From positions 372,001 through 436,000 of the forward strand of contig JAOPKE010000001.1 in the NCBI GenBank assembly GCA_025517465.1: a stretch of DNA of 64,000 nt. The letters run 5' to 3'. The position numbers and the translations under genes are program-made. Under the pieces are notes generated by a model. That model was not told the origin of the DNA and searched no databases. It saw only the letters and a list, made by a program, of their open reading frames with translations. Shown in pieces: positions 43,302 to 52,856 of the stretch. Origin of the DNA: Halobacteria archaeon HArc-gm2 (lineage in GTDB: Archaea > Halobacteriota > Halobacteria > Halobacteriales > Haloarculaceae). Positions within the stretch are counted from its first letter, which is position 1, and every line of letters starts with the position of its first letter.

Positions 43302-43796
43302 TCACGCCTCGTCCCAGTAGGGGACCTCGGCGTCGCGGTCCAGGTAGGTCGACAGCGTCCGTTCGTCCCTGTCACCGCCCGGAGCACTCCCGGCGTACAG
43401 CCCGACTTTGTCGTCGTCAGGATACACCGTAATATCGGGCTCGTTCATCGTCGAGACCATCAGGTAGCGCAGCCCGCCTTCGCCCCCCTCGATGGCGTGG
43501 GTTCCCGCTTCGCCGCGCGGGAGTGCGACGAAGTCGCCGGCCGAGAGGTCGTGTACCTCGGCGTCGGGCCCGAGAGCGATAGTCCCCGTCCCGGAGAGGA
43601 CGAAGACGGCCTCCGCGTTCCCCTCGTGGTAGTGGCGGAGCCAGTCCTGCTTGCCCTCGGGTAGCTCGTACAGACTACAGCCGAGTTCGTCGCCGGCAGT
43701 CGCCGCCCCGAGTTGCTTCCGACGGAACTCGTGGTCGCCGTGTTCCACGTCGTCCCACTCCAGGTCGTCCTCGTCCACTAGCTGGTCGTCTGACAT
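43302..43796 (-). CDS. Cupin-domain protein
   Basis: 164 residues. Cupin motif 1: HYHEGNAEAVFVLSGTGTIAL; motif 2: GDFVALPRGEAGTHAIEGG. Metal ligands are probably the two His and a Glu of HYHEGNAEAVF and the His of THAIEGG. The N-terminal WDDVEHGDHEFRRKQLGAA is shared with the pseudogene at 40836-41110. Sugar-phosphate isomerase, dioxygenase or binding roles are all possible. A single-gene unit. Confidence 0.85.
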   Translation of the reverse strand: MSDDQLVDEDDLEWDDVEHGDHEFRRKQLGAATAGDELGCSLYELPEGKQDWLRHYHEGNAEAVFVLSGTGTIALGPDAEVHDLSAGDFVALPRGEAGTHAIEGGEGGLRYLMVSTMNEPDITVYPDDDKVGLYAGSAPGGDRDERTLSTYLDRDAEVPYWDEA

Positions 43797-43915
43797 GCCG
43801 AGACGGTACCGGGCAGGACCTCTTGAATCATTCCCCGGGCTGGGAACCGTTCACTCCCGTCCGCGATCGGGAGCGTCGCCACTGGCGTGGAAGCGAATCG
43901 GAGGAAGGTGGTCCG

Positions 43916-46162
43916 TTACTGCTCGCTGGCGACGACGTCGAGCGTCGCGTCGAGCACGTCGTCGCGCTCGCCCGCGAGGAAGCGGATGCTCTGCTCGCGC
44001 GCGCTCCGGGCGCTCACGCCCGCGTCGGGGACGCGCTCGGCGACGTCCCAGGCGACCTGGTGGACGTCGACGTGGTCGTCGGTGCGGACGTACAGCGTGT
44101 CAGTGTCGACGCCGACCAGGACGTCGACGTCCTCGTCCTGCTGACGGTACAGTTCGTCGAGCAGGAGCGTCGACGGCGGGAAGTCGTAGCCGTGGGTGAA
44201 CGCCGCCGTGTCGAGGATGGCGACGGAGGTGTCGCCCACCTCGTCCACGTCGAGGTTCGCGCTGGCCGTCTCGACTTCGGTGTCGAGTTTCGTCCGGAAC
44301 TGCTCGGCGATGTTGGCGGCGAGGCCGCCGACGTCAGTCTCGTCGTCGCCGAACAGCAGGTCGATGACGAGTTCGCGCTTGTCCTCGTAGGACTGGTAGA
44401 ACGCCTCCAGCGCGACGGCCTCGCGGAGCTGACGGACGGCGTCCGCGTCGTAGCCCGCGTCGGCCGCGGCGTCGAGGTACGCCTCGGGCGTGTCGTCCCA
44501 GAAGCTCACCGCGGGGAGGTGGGTGAGGTCGGAACGCACGTCCTCGTTGACGTGGGCGGCGACGTTGGCGGCCAGCGCAGCCGCAGTGGTCTCGGGCGAC
44601 TCGGACAGCGCCGGGCTGAGGATGGTGTCGACGGAGTCGACCACCTCGTCGTCGGCGTCGGCGTCGTCGAGGACGACGCGCGGCGCGCCGTAGACGTCCA
44701 GCAGTTCGAAGCCGTCGAGGCTCTCACGGGTGCCACCGGCGGCGACGAAGACGAACAGCGGCACCTTCTCGTCGTGGCGCTCGCGGTTCTCCAGCATCTG
44801 GGTGGCGTCCTTGGTGGCGTCGTCCATGTCGTAGACGCCGCCCTCCAGGGGTCGCCGGTCGAAGTAGTGGTACTCGGCGTCGGCGCGGCGGTGCTCCTCG
44901 CGGACGAGGGGCAGGGTCGCGCGCTCGATGGCGACGCCGGCGACGTAGCCGTCGGCCGTCGCGGAGTGGCGGACGATGACCGGGCGGTCGGTGATGACGG
45001 CCTTCCGGATGGCCGTCGCGGCCTCGACGAGACTGTCGCTCAGTCCCTCGATGGCCGTGTCGTCTGCCAGCGGGTCGACGGCGTCGGGCCGGGCCCGCGC
45101 GTCGAGTGCGTCGGCCATCCGCTCCTCGACCGTCTCGCGCTCGTCGGCTTCGAGCGCCTCGAGCGATTCGGTCTCGACCTGCAGTTCGCCGCGGCGGTCC
45201 CGGACCTCGCCGTCGAGGCGGACGACGTCGGCTTCCTCGACTTCGGGATAGGCGCGGACGCCGGCCTCGACGAAGGCGGCGCAGTCGACCGTCCCCGTCT
45301 CGTCGCGGACCTCGAACACCGTCGGGCCGCTCGTCTGGCGCACGTTGGTCACCTCGCCCTCGAGGCGGACGTCGTCGCCGACGCTGTCCTCGAGGTCGCC
45401 GATCTGGACGCGTTCGTACTCGCGCTCCTGGACGACGGCGCCGCCGGCCGTCGCGGACTCGGCGGCGTCGGAGCCGTCACGGTCGTCGGCTGAACTGGCG
45501 CCCTCACTCGCAGCGTCGCCGGTACTGCTCTCAGCGATAGCGCTCGCTGCCTGCTCCACGCGCTCGTCGTCGGTGTCGCCGACCGCGCCGTTCTCGACGT
45601 CGGCCGCGCCGGTCGAAACGGTCTGACCGGATTCGTCCGCGTCAGTCGACCCCTGTCGGGAGTCGTCGCGCTCGGACTGCTCGGGGGGAGACGACTGGGT
45701 GACCGTTACCTGGCTGGCGTCGTCCTCCGACGCGTCCGTGCCAGCCGCCTCACTCCCGTTTCCCGCTCCGTCCACCTCGTCGGCGAGACGGGCGTGGTCG
45801 AACTCGGGGTCGTCGACGAGGACGCCGCGGAACTCGCGGTCCTCCTGTCGGATCGACCAGCCCAGGTCGATGTTGCCGTTGTCGCGGACGTTCTTGACCT
45901 TCACGAACACCTCGTCGCCCGGCTCCCAGTCGAGGGAGTCCAGGCGGCGGTCCAGTTCGCTCCGGTGAAGCAGGCCGGTGACGCTGTCACCGATGTCGAC
46001 GAAGACGCCGAACTCGGCGAAGCCGTCTACGGAGCCGCGATAGTAGCGGTTGTTGGTCAGTTGATTCGGGTGGTCGCCGCGGAACTCGAACAGCACGTCT
46101 TCCTGGTGAAGGTCGCAAATGTGACCGTCGACAGACGTGCCGCAGATGATACACGAACCCAT
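43916..46162 (-). CDS. DHH-family phosphoesterase/RecJ-like protein with zinc finger, S1 and OB domains
   Basis: 748 residues from the ATG at 46162 (MGSCIICGTSVDGHICDLHQ). Order: small zinc finger (CIIC ... ICDLH); S1 domain (YYRGSVDGFAEFGVFVDIGDSVTGLLHRSELD); long acidic low-complexity linker (about 130-255); OB-fold (VRLEGEVTNVRQTSGPTVFEVRDETG); then a DHH-type domain starting IVRHSATADGYVAGVAIERA. In that segment the canonical RecJ aspartate/histidine ligands (DHD, DHH) are only partly kept, so nuclease activity is uncertain. Such proteins are conserved in haloarchaea and tied to DNA repair or replication (GAN/RecJ complexes) by homology. Confidence 0.8.
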   Translation of the reverse strand: MGSCIICGTSVDGHICDLHQEDVLFEFRGDHPNQLTNNRYYRGSVDGFAEFGVFVDIGDSVTGLLHRSELDRRLDSLDWEPGDEVFVKVKNVRDNGNIDLGWSIRQEDREFRGVLVDDPEFDHARLADEVDGAGNGSEAAGTDASEDDASQVTVTQSSPPEQSERDDSRQGSTDADESGQTVSTGAADVENGAVGDTDDERVEQAASAIAESSTGDAASEGASSADDRDGSDAAESATAGGAVVQEREYERVQIGDLEDSVGDDVRLEGEVTNVRQTSGPTVFEVRDETGTVDCAAFVEAGVRAYPEVEEADVVRLDGEVRDRRGELQVETESLEALEADERETVEERMADALDARARPDAVDPLADDTAIEGLSDSLVEAATAIRKAVITDRPVIVRHSATADGYVAGVAIERATLPLVREEHRRADAEYHYFDRRPLEGGVYDMDDATKDATQMLENRERHDEKVPLFVFVAAGGTRESLDGFELLDVYGAPRVVLDDADADDEVVDSVDTILSPALSESPETTAAALAANVAAHVNEDVRSDLTHLPAVSFWDDTPEAYLDAAADAGYDADAVRQLREAVALEAFYQSYEDKRELVIDLLFGDDETDVGGLAANIAEQFRTKLDTEVETASANLDVDEVGDTSVAILDTAAFTHGYDFPPSTLLLDELYRQQDEDVDVLVGVDTDTLYVRTDDHVDVHQVAWDVAERVPDAGVSARSAREQSIRFLAGERDDVLDATLDVVASEQ

Positions 46163-46282
46163 TGCACGGTGAAAGAATGCCGCCACTAAAACGGTTGTCG
46201 AATCTCCGCGAGGCCGGCGCGGGGAAGTTCGGCCCGAATTCGACGCCGGGATCCCCGTTCCGTCACTCGAATATCGCCCCTG

Positions 46283-46546
46283 TCACTCGAAAACGGGACT
46301 GTCCTCCTCCAGCATCTCCACGCCGCGGGCGATCTCCCGGGCTTGCTCGGGAAAGAGGGCCACCTCGATCTCCGACCCGTCCTCGTCGGTGAAGCCGATC
46401 TTCACCCGCTTGTCGCCGTACTCGCGGACGTCGACGCCCTCGACGTCGTAGAGTTTCGCCGTCGCCGTGCGGTTCGAGGGGCCGACGTGCTTGATCGCGC
46501 CGTCCTTGAGTTCGAACATGAAGTCGTCGAGGTCGAGCGTGAGCAT
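46283..46546 (-). CDS. Small conserved haloarchaeal protein
   Basis: 87 residues from the ATG at 46544-46546. An all-beta-then-helix pattern: MLTLDLDDFMFELKDGAIKH, strands VKIGFTDEDGSEIEVALF, then helix QAREIARGVEMLEED. Soluble and acidic; no motif. It lies between the DHH/S1 gene and the Yip1 gene on the same strand. Confidence 0.6.
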   Translation of the reverse strand: MLTLDLDDFMFELKDGAIKHVGPSNRTATAKLYDVEGVDVREYGDKRVKIGFTDEDGSEIEVALFPEQAREIARGVEMLEEDSPVFE

Positions 46547-46626
46547 GGTATCGATTGCGCGTGGGGCGACCGTAAAGCTGGCCGTCGGGGAAACAGAGAA
46601 CAGGGGCGACGCCGCTGGAGAACCAC

Positions 46627-47244
46627 TCAGATCAGCATCTGGACGGCGGCGACGCCGCGGAAGGCGTAGCCGAACACGAGCAACGCGGGGACGGCCCCGA
46701 GCAGTGCGGCCCTGGGAACCGAGAGGTCGTGGATCACGCTCGTCCCGACGACGTATAGCGCGCTGCCCCAGAGCGCACAGGCGATCCGCAGTTCCGGGAA
46801 CGGCAGGCCCGCGAGCACGCACGGCGCGGTGGCGTACGCGATGACCTGGACCGTCTGGCTCACGCCGCCCCGATCGGGCGCGAACGGCGCGAGCAAGAGC
46901 GTCTGGAGGGCGGCCGTCAGGTGCAACACCGCCGGCGCGACGAAGACGACGACGGCCAGTAGCGCGAGCAGGGACTCCAGCGGTCCCAGGTCGCCGATGA
47001 GGGGGTACGGAAACGGACCCGTCGAGAGGGCGCCCCGGGCGGCGAGATCGACGACGGCGAACCGGCTGGCCTCCTCGACGAGGACGACGACCGAGGCGAA
47101 CACGAGGCCGGGCGCCTGGTCGCCGGGGGCGACGCCGCGCTCGAAGAAGCGTCGTGGCCGGGTCAGTACTTCGAACCACGCGCGCGCGAGAGCCGTCGGT
47201 CCGCGGTCGCGTCCGCCCGTCGGGTCCTCGATCCACTGTGTCAT
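46627..47244 (-). CDS. Yip1-family membrane protein
   Basis: 205 residues. The N-terminal LARAWFEVLTRPRRFFERGVAPGDQAPGLVFA is the typical Yip1 entry motif before five hydrophobic segments. The archaeal version is of unknown function. It lies 25 bp from the FMN reductase gene on the same strand, possibly as an operon. Confidence 0.8.
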   Translation of the reverse strand: MTQWIEDPTGGRDRGPTALARAWFEVLTRPRRFFERGVAPGDQAPGLVFASVVVLVEEASRFAVVDLAARGALSTGPFPYPLIGDLGPLESLLALLAVVVFVAPAVLHLTAALQTLLLAPFAPDRGGVSQTVQVIAYATAPCVLAGLPFPELRIACALWGSALYVVGTSVIHDLSVPRAALLGAVPALLVFGYAFRGVAAVQMLI

Positions 47245-47269
47245 CGACGTTGAAGCGTTTCCGGTCCCA

Positions 47270-47848
47270 TTAGTCGTCTGCTCCGACGTTCTCCTCGCTC
47301 TCCATGCTCGCCGGGTCGGGCGTGATGCCGGCGTACTGGACCGCTTCCTTGCCGAGCGTGGTGACGCGTCGGCGAACCGAGTCGTCGACCAGTTCCTCGC
47401 CGCGGAAGGCGCTGCTCGCGCGCGGAATGGCGGCCTGGTGGGGGATGACCCAGCAATCCAGCGAACGGCACACCGACCGGAGGTGGTCGAGCGCAGTGAT
47501 GGGGAAGCTCCCGCCCGCGACGCACAGCAGGCCGACGGTCTTCTTCTCGAACTCGTCGAAGCCGCAGTAGTCCAGCGCGTTCTTCAGCGGCGCGGAGTAG
47601 GAGCCGTGGTACACCGGCGTCCCGAGGAGGATGGAGTCGGCCGCTTGCACCGCTTCGCGGAACGCCTCGCCGTCGCCGGCGTCCTCGTCGTCGGGGTCGA
47701 GCACCGGCAGGTCCCACTCGCGGAGATCCAGTAACTTGGTCGTCGCGCCGAGTTCCTCGGCCGCGTCGAGGGCGATCTGGAGCGCCTTTCGCGTGTGGCT
47801 GTCGTCGCGGAGGCTCCCACAGAGGGCCACGACGTGCGTCTCGGTCAT
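47270..47848 (-). CDS. NADPH-dependent FMN reductase
   Basis: 192 residues from the ATG at 47848. A flavodoxin-like fold: CGSLRDDSHTRKALQIAL (FMN phosphate loop), TPVYHGSYSAPLKNALDYC and LLCVAGGSFPITALDHLRSV. Members reduce FMN, quinones or chromate, or act as azoreductases. No obvious redox partner is adjacent. Confidence 0.87.
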   Translation of the reverse strand: MTETHVVALCGSLRDDSHTRKALQIALDAAEELGATTKLLDLREWDLPVLDPDDEDAGDGEAFREAVQAADSILLGTPVYHGSYSAPLKNALDYCGFDEFEKKTVGLLCVAGGSFPITALDHLRSVCRSLDCWVIPHQAAIPRASSAFRGEELVDDSVRRRVTTLGKEAVQYAGITPDPASMESEENVGADD

Positions 47849-48095
47849 TACGTCGTCCGAGGGCGCGCCGGGATAAAAGCCCGGCCACTTTGCACCGGCG
47901 ACCTGCTCTGTCGAGTCGGTTACCGGGCCACACCGCCGATTGCAGCAGTTATTCAACCCTGGAACCCTCAATACGCATACAATCAGCGTTCGCTCACCCC
48001 GACGGCGATAGCGACCTGCCCCCGAGGACAGGCGGCCTGAGCGCCCTCGAGGTGGAAACTGCCTGCGATCGAAACCCCTGCGGTAGTTCACTCAG

Positions 48096-50450
48096 ATGAG
48101 TCCGGAACTGTCGGTGGTGACGACGGCGATCGCCCTCCCGTTCGTCGGTGCTGCAGCCACGCCACTGATCTACCGGTGGTTCGGCGAGCGGACGGGGTAC
48201 GCGGCCGCCGCGCTCGCGCTCGTGAGCTTCGGCCTGCTCGCGACGCAACTCGGGGAGTACGGCACGGTCGCCGCCCCGTGGATACCCTCGATCGGCGTCG
48301 CACTGCGATTCACCGTCGACGGCTGGGCGCTCCTGTTCGCACTCCTGGCCAGCGGTATCGGCGTGCTCGTCTTCACCTACTCGGCGGCATACATGCACGG
48401 TGGTCACAACTTGCAGCGGTACTACGCCGCCCTGCTCGCGTTCATGGGTTCCATCCTCGGCGTCGCGCTGGCCGCGGATCTGGTCGTCGTCTTCCTCTTC
48501 TGGGAGCTGACGAGCCTCGCCTCGTTCGTCCTCATCGGTCACCACACGACCGACGGCGAGTCGCGATACGCCGCCCGAATGGCGATGCTCGTCACCGTCG
48601 GCGGCGGGCTCTGCCTGCTCGCCGGCCTGCTCGTCCTCTCCATCGCGGCGCGACAGGCGCTCGGCACGGCCTCCTTCGACCTGGCGACGATGCTCGCCAA
48701 CGACGAGGCGATGCGAAGCGCCCTGCGCGACCAGGGGCTGTTCGTCCCGGCACTGGTCCTGATCGCTATCGCGGCCGCTGCCAAGTCCGCCCAGGTCCCG
48801 CTACACTTCTGGCTCCCCAACGCGATGGTCGCGCCGACGCCCGTCTCGGCGTTCCTCCACTCCGCGACGATGGTGAAGGTCGGCGTCTACTTCGTCGGCC
48901 GACTCCGTCCGCTCCTGAGCGGGCCGGAGTGGACGCTACTGTTCGCGACGCTCGGGCTGGTGACGATGACGGTCGGTGCGTTGCTCGCCGTCGCCTCGAC
49001 GGACACGAAGGAGTTGCTGGCCTACTCCACCGCGAGCCACCTCGGTCTGATGGTCGCTGGCTTCGGGTTCGGTGCCGTCGCTGGCGGCGAAGCCGGCGCG
49101 TTCCACTTGCTCAACCACGCGCTGTTCAAGGCGCCGCTGTTCCTCGTCGCCGGCATCCTGGCTCACGAGGCGGGCTCGCGCAGTCTCGACAACATGAGCG
49201 GCCTCCGGCGAGAACTCCCGGTCACAGCGGCCATCGCCGTCGTCGCCGGCCTCAGCATGGCTGGGATTCCGCCCTTCAACGGCTTCTACTCCAAGGAGCT
49301 CCTCTTCGAGGCGGCTTACGAGTTCGGCCACGAGGCGGGGGGACTGGCGTGGCTCTATCCGGCAGTGGCCACCGTCGCGAGTATCTTCACCGTCCTGTAC
49401 TCGCTCAAGTTCCTCGCCGTCTTCTTCGGCGAGCGCCGCGCGCCCCAGAAGACGGTCCCGCGACCGCCCACAGCGCTCGTGGTCCCGCCCGCAGTGCTCG
49501 CCCTCGGCGTGCTGGTCGTCAGCGCCGTCCCGCAGTTCGCCGTCGACCTGATCGTCCAGGGCGCCGTCGACGCCACTGCCCGCGGGCAGCCGGAATTCAG
49601 CGTCCACTTCCCGCCGGAACACGTCACGCCACCGCTCCTGATGTCCGGCGTCGCCATCGTCGGTGGCGTCGCCGCGTACCCGGTCACGGACCGCGTCGCG
49701 CGCGCTATCGAGACGGTGCGTGACTCGACGGTGCTGATCAGGCCGAGCGGCTGGTACGACCGTGCGCTCTCCGAAACCGAACGCGCTGGCGCCCATGTCG
49801 GTCCGCTCGTCCACACCGGCGTCCTCAGGACGTACGTCGTCTGGGGACTCGCGACGGTGAGTGCGCTCGTCCTCGCGGGCTACGTCGCGACCAGTGCCAG
49901 TGTCCCCGCCGTCGACGGCCTCGGCGTTCCACTGATCGTCGCGCTCGTCCTGTTGATCGCGCTGCTCGCCGGGTTCGCCGTTCCCACGGCGCCCTCGCAC
50001 GTCGCGGGCGTGCTCACCCTCTCCATCCTGGGATTCGTGCTGGCGATCTTCTACATCGTCGCGAGCGCTCCGGACCTGGCGCTGACCCAGCTCGTCGTCG
50101 AGACGCTCGTCCTGTTGATCTTCCTGCTCGTCCTCCAGCGACTGCCGGAGTTCTACGCGGACCTCGACCGGTTCGTCGTCGGTCGCGACGTGGTCCTCTC
50201 GCTCGTCGTCGGCGTGATGGCCTTCGTCTCGACGCTGCTCGTCAGCCCGGACCCGGCGGCAGATCCGACGGAACTGGCCCGCTACTACGTGACGGAAGCC
50301 GTCCCGGAGGGCGGCGGGACGAACGTCGTCAACGTCGTCCTCGTGGACTTCCGCGGCTTCGACACGATGGGGGAACTCGTCGTGATCACCATCGCGGCCG
50401 TCTCGGTCCTCGTGCTCGTAACGATGCGGACGCGGGGTGAGACGCAGTGA
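48096..50450 (+). CDS. mrpA: Mrp Na+/H+ antiporter subunit A (fused with DUF4040/MbhE-like C-terminus)
   Basis: 784 residues. The N-terminal 14-helix NuoL-like unit carries FLFWELTSLASFVLIG, KSAQVPLHFWLPNAM and HSATMVKVGVYFVGRL. After about residue 600 the DUF4040 segment (LSILGFVLAIFYIVASAPDLALTQLVVETLV) and an MbhE-like tail complete the subunit. With MrpD it forms the ion-translocating core of the multi-subunit antiporter, expelling Na+ in exchange for protons. First gene of a seven-subunit operon; TGA overlaps mrpB GTG (50447-50450). Confidence 0.95.
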   Translation: MSPELSVVTTAIALPFVGAAATPLIYRWFGERTGYAAAALALVSFGLLATQLGEYGTVAAPWIPSIGVALRFTVDGWALLFALLASGIGVLVFTYSAAYMHGGHNLQRYYAALLAFMGSILGVALAADLVVVFLFWELTSLASFVLIGHHTTDGESRYAARMAMLVTVGGGLCLLAGLLVLSIAARQALGTASFDLATMLANDEAMRSALRDQGLFVPALVLIAIAAAAKSAQVPLHFWLPNAMVAPTPVSAFLHSATMVKVGVYFVGRLRPLLSGPEWTLLFATLGLVTMTVGALLAVASTDTKELLAYSTASHLGLMVAGFGFGAVAGGEAGAFHLLNHALFKAPLFLVAGILAHEAGSRSLDNMSGLRRELPVTAAIAVVAGLSMAGIPPFNGFYSKELLFEAAYEFGHEAGGLAWLYPAVATVASIFTVLYSLKFLAVFFGERRAPQKTVPRPPTALVVPPAVLALGVLVVSAVPQFAVDLIVQGAVDATARGQPEFSVHFPPEHVTPPLLMSGVAIVGGVAAYPVTDRVARAIETVRDSTVLIRPSGWYDRALSETERAGAHVGPLVHTGVLRTYVVWGLATVSALVLAGYVATSASVPAVDGLGVPLIVALVLLIALLAGFAVPTAPSHVAGVLTLSILGFVLAIFYIVASAPDLALTQLVVETLVLLIFLLVLQRLPEFYADLDRFVVGRDVVLSLVVGVMAFVSTLLVSPDPAADPTELARYYVTEAVPEGGGTNVVNVVLVDFRGFDTMGELVVITIAAVSVLVLVTMRTRGETQ

Positions 50451-50911
50451 CGACGACGATCATGAAGACGACGGCGCGGATCGCGGTCCCGATCATCCTG
50501 GTGCTGGCGGTCTCGCTGTTCTTCCAGGGCCACAACCTGCCCGGTGGCGGGTTCATCGGCGGCGTGCTGACGACGACCGCGTTCGTCCTCGTCTACGTCG
50601 CCTACGGGCTGGACTACCTCGAGGCCGGTGTCCTCGACCGCGAGGTCGACCCGGGGACCGGTATCTTCGAACACCGCTCGGTCACCGCCTACAGGCGGAC
50701 GTTCGTGCTCGGGCTCACTATCGTCGTCGGGAGCGGTCTCGCCGGCCTGCTACTCGGCGGGTCGTTCCTGGCCCAGGACTACGTCATCCTCCACGACGTC
50801 CCCATCTACCACGAGGTCGAACTCGCGAGCGCGCTGGTGTTCGACCTGGGGGTCTACCTCGTCGTGGTTGGCGGGCTCCTCACGATACTCTCGGTGGTGG
50901 GTGCGGAATGA
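50447..50911 (+). CDS. mrpB: Mrp antiporter subunit B
   Basis: 154 residues, GTG start. MnhB domain with IILVLAVSLFFQGHNLPGGGFIGG, the family hallmark, and four transmembrane helices. Overlaps mrpC by 4 bp. Confidence 0.93.
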   Translation: MTTTIMKTTARIAVPIILVLAVSLFFQGHNLPGGGFIGGVLTTTAFVLVYVAYGLDYLEAGVLDREVDPGTGIFEHRSVTAYRRTFVLGLTIVVGSGLAGLLLGGSFLAQDYVILHDVPIYHEVELASALVFDLGVYLVVVGGLLTILSVVGAE

Positions 50912-51258
50912 GCGTCGCGCTGGCCGCCGTCGTCGGCGGGCTGTTCGCCGTCGGCACGTTCCTCCTGTTGCGCCGCAATCTGGTCCGGGTCGTCTGGGGC
51001 ATCGCGGTCATCACCCAGGCGGCGAACGTCTACCTCATCGCGATGGGCGGGGTCCAGGCCCCGACCCACGACCTGGTCCCGGTCCTCGAAGGCCACGGGA
51101 GTGAGGTGCCACAGACGGCCGACCCGGTCGTCCAGGCGCTCGTGCTGACGGCCATCGTCATCAGCTTCGGGACAACGGCGCTGGCGCTGGCGCTCTCGTT
51201 CCGCGCCTACGAGGAGAACGGGTCCATCGACGTCGCGGAGTGGGGTGAAGAGGGATGA
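50908..51258 (+). CDS. mrpC: Mrp antiporter subunit C (NuoK-like)
   Basis: 116 residues, three helices, including GIAVITQAANVYLIAMGG and the acidic tail. The C-terminal helix has VVQALVLTAIVISFGTTALALALSFR. The start ATG overlaps the mrpB stop; its own stop overlaps mrpD (51255-51258). Confidence 0.93.
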   Translation: MSVALAAVVGGLFAVGTFLLLRRNLVRVVWGIAVITQAANVYLIAMGGVQAPTHDLVPVLEGHGSEVPQTADPVVQALVLTAIVISFGTTALALALSFRAYEENGSIDVAEWGEEG

Positions 51259-52856
51259 GTTTCCTCGTCGTCGCGCCGGTCGTGGTCGCCATCGCCGGCG
51301 TCGTCCTGGCGTTCCTGGTCTCTCGGTGGCCGCGGGTCCAGCGCGCGACGAGCGCCGCGACGGGCGCCGTCTACGCCGGGACCGTGGCGACTGCGGTGTG
51401 GCGGCTCGTGCTCGGTCCGGACGCACCCGGCGCGGCGGCCTACCAGCTCGGCGGCCACCCGGCACCGTTCGGCATCACGCTCGTCCTGGACGGGCTCTCG
51501 GCGTTCATGCTCGTCGTCGCCGCCGTCGTGGGGCTCGCGTCGATAACGTTCTCCGTCGTCTTCGTCGAGCGGGACAACCAGCGGGTGTACTACCACCCGC
51601 TCTTTCACTGCCTCCTCCTGGGTGTCACCGGCGCGTTCCTCACCGGCGACCTGTTCAACCTCTTCGTCTGGTTCGAGGTGATGCTGATGGCCAGCTACGT
51701 GTTCGTCGCCTTCTACGGCGGCGCTCGCCACACCGCGGCGGCCGTCCGGTACCTCGTCCTCAACGTCGTCGGCAGCGCGTTGATGCTGCTCGGCATCGGC
51801 GGCCTGTACGCGGTGACGGGGACGCTCAACATGGCCGACATGGCGCGCAGACTCGCCGACCCCGCGGCCTCCGGCATCGACCCGGCGCCGGTCGTCGGGC
51901 TCTCGGCGCTCCTGCTGGTCGTCTTCGCGCTCAAGGCCGGCCTGGTCCCCTTCCAGTTCTGGGTCCCCGCCGCGTACACCACCGCGCCGCTGCCGGTGAC
52001 GGCGATGCTCGCCGGCGTGACGAAGAAGGTCGGCGTCTACGCCATCGTCCGCCTCTACTTCACCGTGCTGGCGGGCGCCGCGATTCCGGTCGACGTCCTC
52101 GGCGTCGCGGGCGACTCGCCGCTTTCGTTCCTGGCGCCGGTGCTCGCCGCGATGGGCGTCGCGAGCATCGTCGTCGGCGGCCTCGGCGCCGTCTCCAGGG
52201 ACACCCTGGAAGGAACCTTCGCGTACTCGAGCGTGGGACAGGTGGGCTTCATCGTCGTTCCCGTCGCGATCGCGGCCGCCAGTACCGGTCAACTCCGGCA
52301 GATAGCCCTCGTCGCCGCGCTCGTGTACGCCCTCCACCACTCGCTGGCCAAGAGCCTGCTCTTCCTGTCGGCCGCCGCCGTCTCCGACGCGACCGGGACG
52401 AACCGCGTGCGAGACGTCGGTGGACTCGCTGGACGATCGCCCGTGCTCGCCGGCGCGTTCTTCGTCGGCATCCTGTCGCTCGTGGGGCTCCCGCCGCTGG
52501 CCGGCTTCTTCGGGAAGTTCTTCGTCTTCGACGTCTCGATCCGGTGGTACGCGACGGCGCCGGGCTGGGCTCCCCTCGCCGTCTTCCTCTCGCTGCTGGC
52601 AGGCGCGCTGCTCACCATCGTCTACACGACCAGGACCTGGACGGGCTGTTTCTGGGGCGCCGAGACGCCGGCCGTCGAGGGGTCGGTCGTCGACGGGAGA
52701 CAGCTGGCCGTCCTCGTCGCGCTCGCGGCGGTCGTCGTCGCCGTCGGCGTCGGGTTCGACCCGGTGTACCGCTTCGCCGAGACGGCCGCCACGGCCGCGA
52801 CGGAGCGCGGCGACTACGTCGAGGTCGTCTTCCCCGACGGAGGTGGGGCGGCGTGA
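51255..52856 (+). CDS. mrpD: Mrp antiporter subunit D (NuoM/N-like)
   Basis: 533 residues, 14 helices. Key polar residues lie in LFVWFEVMLMASYVF, ALKAGLVPFQFWVPAAY and GVTKKVGVYAIVRLYF. Conserved lysines and the glutamate resemble the complex I antiporter subunits. It carries half of the translocation core with MrpA. GTGA overlap with mrpE. Confidence 0.94.
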   Translation: MSFLVVAPVVVAIAGVVLAFLVSRWPRVQRATSAATGAVYAGTVATAVWRLVLGPDAPGAAAYQLGGHPAPFGITLVLDGLSAFMLVVAAVVGLASITFSVVFVERDNQRVYYHPLFHCLLLGVTGAFLTGDLFNLFVWFEVMLMASYVFVAFYGGARHTAAAVRYLVLNVVGSALMLLGIGGLYAVTGTLNMADMARRLADPAASGIDPAPVVGLSALLLVVFALKAGLVPFQFWVPAAYTTAPLPVTAMLAGVTKKVGVYAIVRLYFTVLAGAAIPVDVLGVAGDSPLSFLAPVLAAMGVASIVVGGLGAVSRDTLEGTFAYSSVGQVGFIVVPVAIAAASTGQLRQIALVAALVYALHHSLAKSLLFLSAAAVSDATGTNRVRDVGGLAGRSPVLAGAFFVGILSLVGLPPLAGFFGKFFVFDVSIRWYATAPGWAPLAVFLSLLAGALLTIVYTTRTWTGCFWGAETPAVEGSVVDGRQLAVLVALAAVVVAVGVGFDPVYRFAETAATAATERGDYVEVVFPDGGGAA

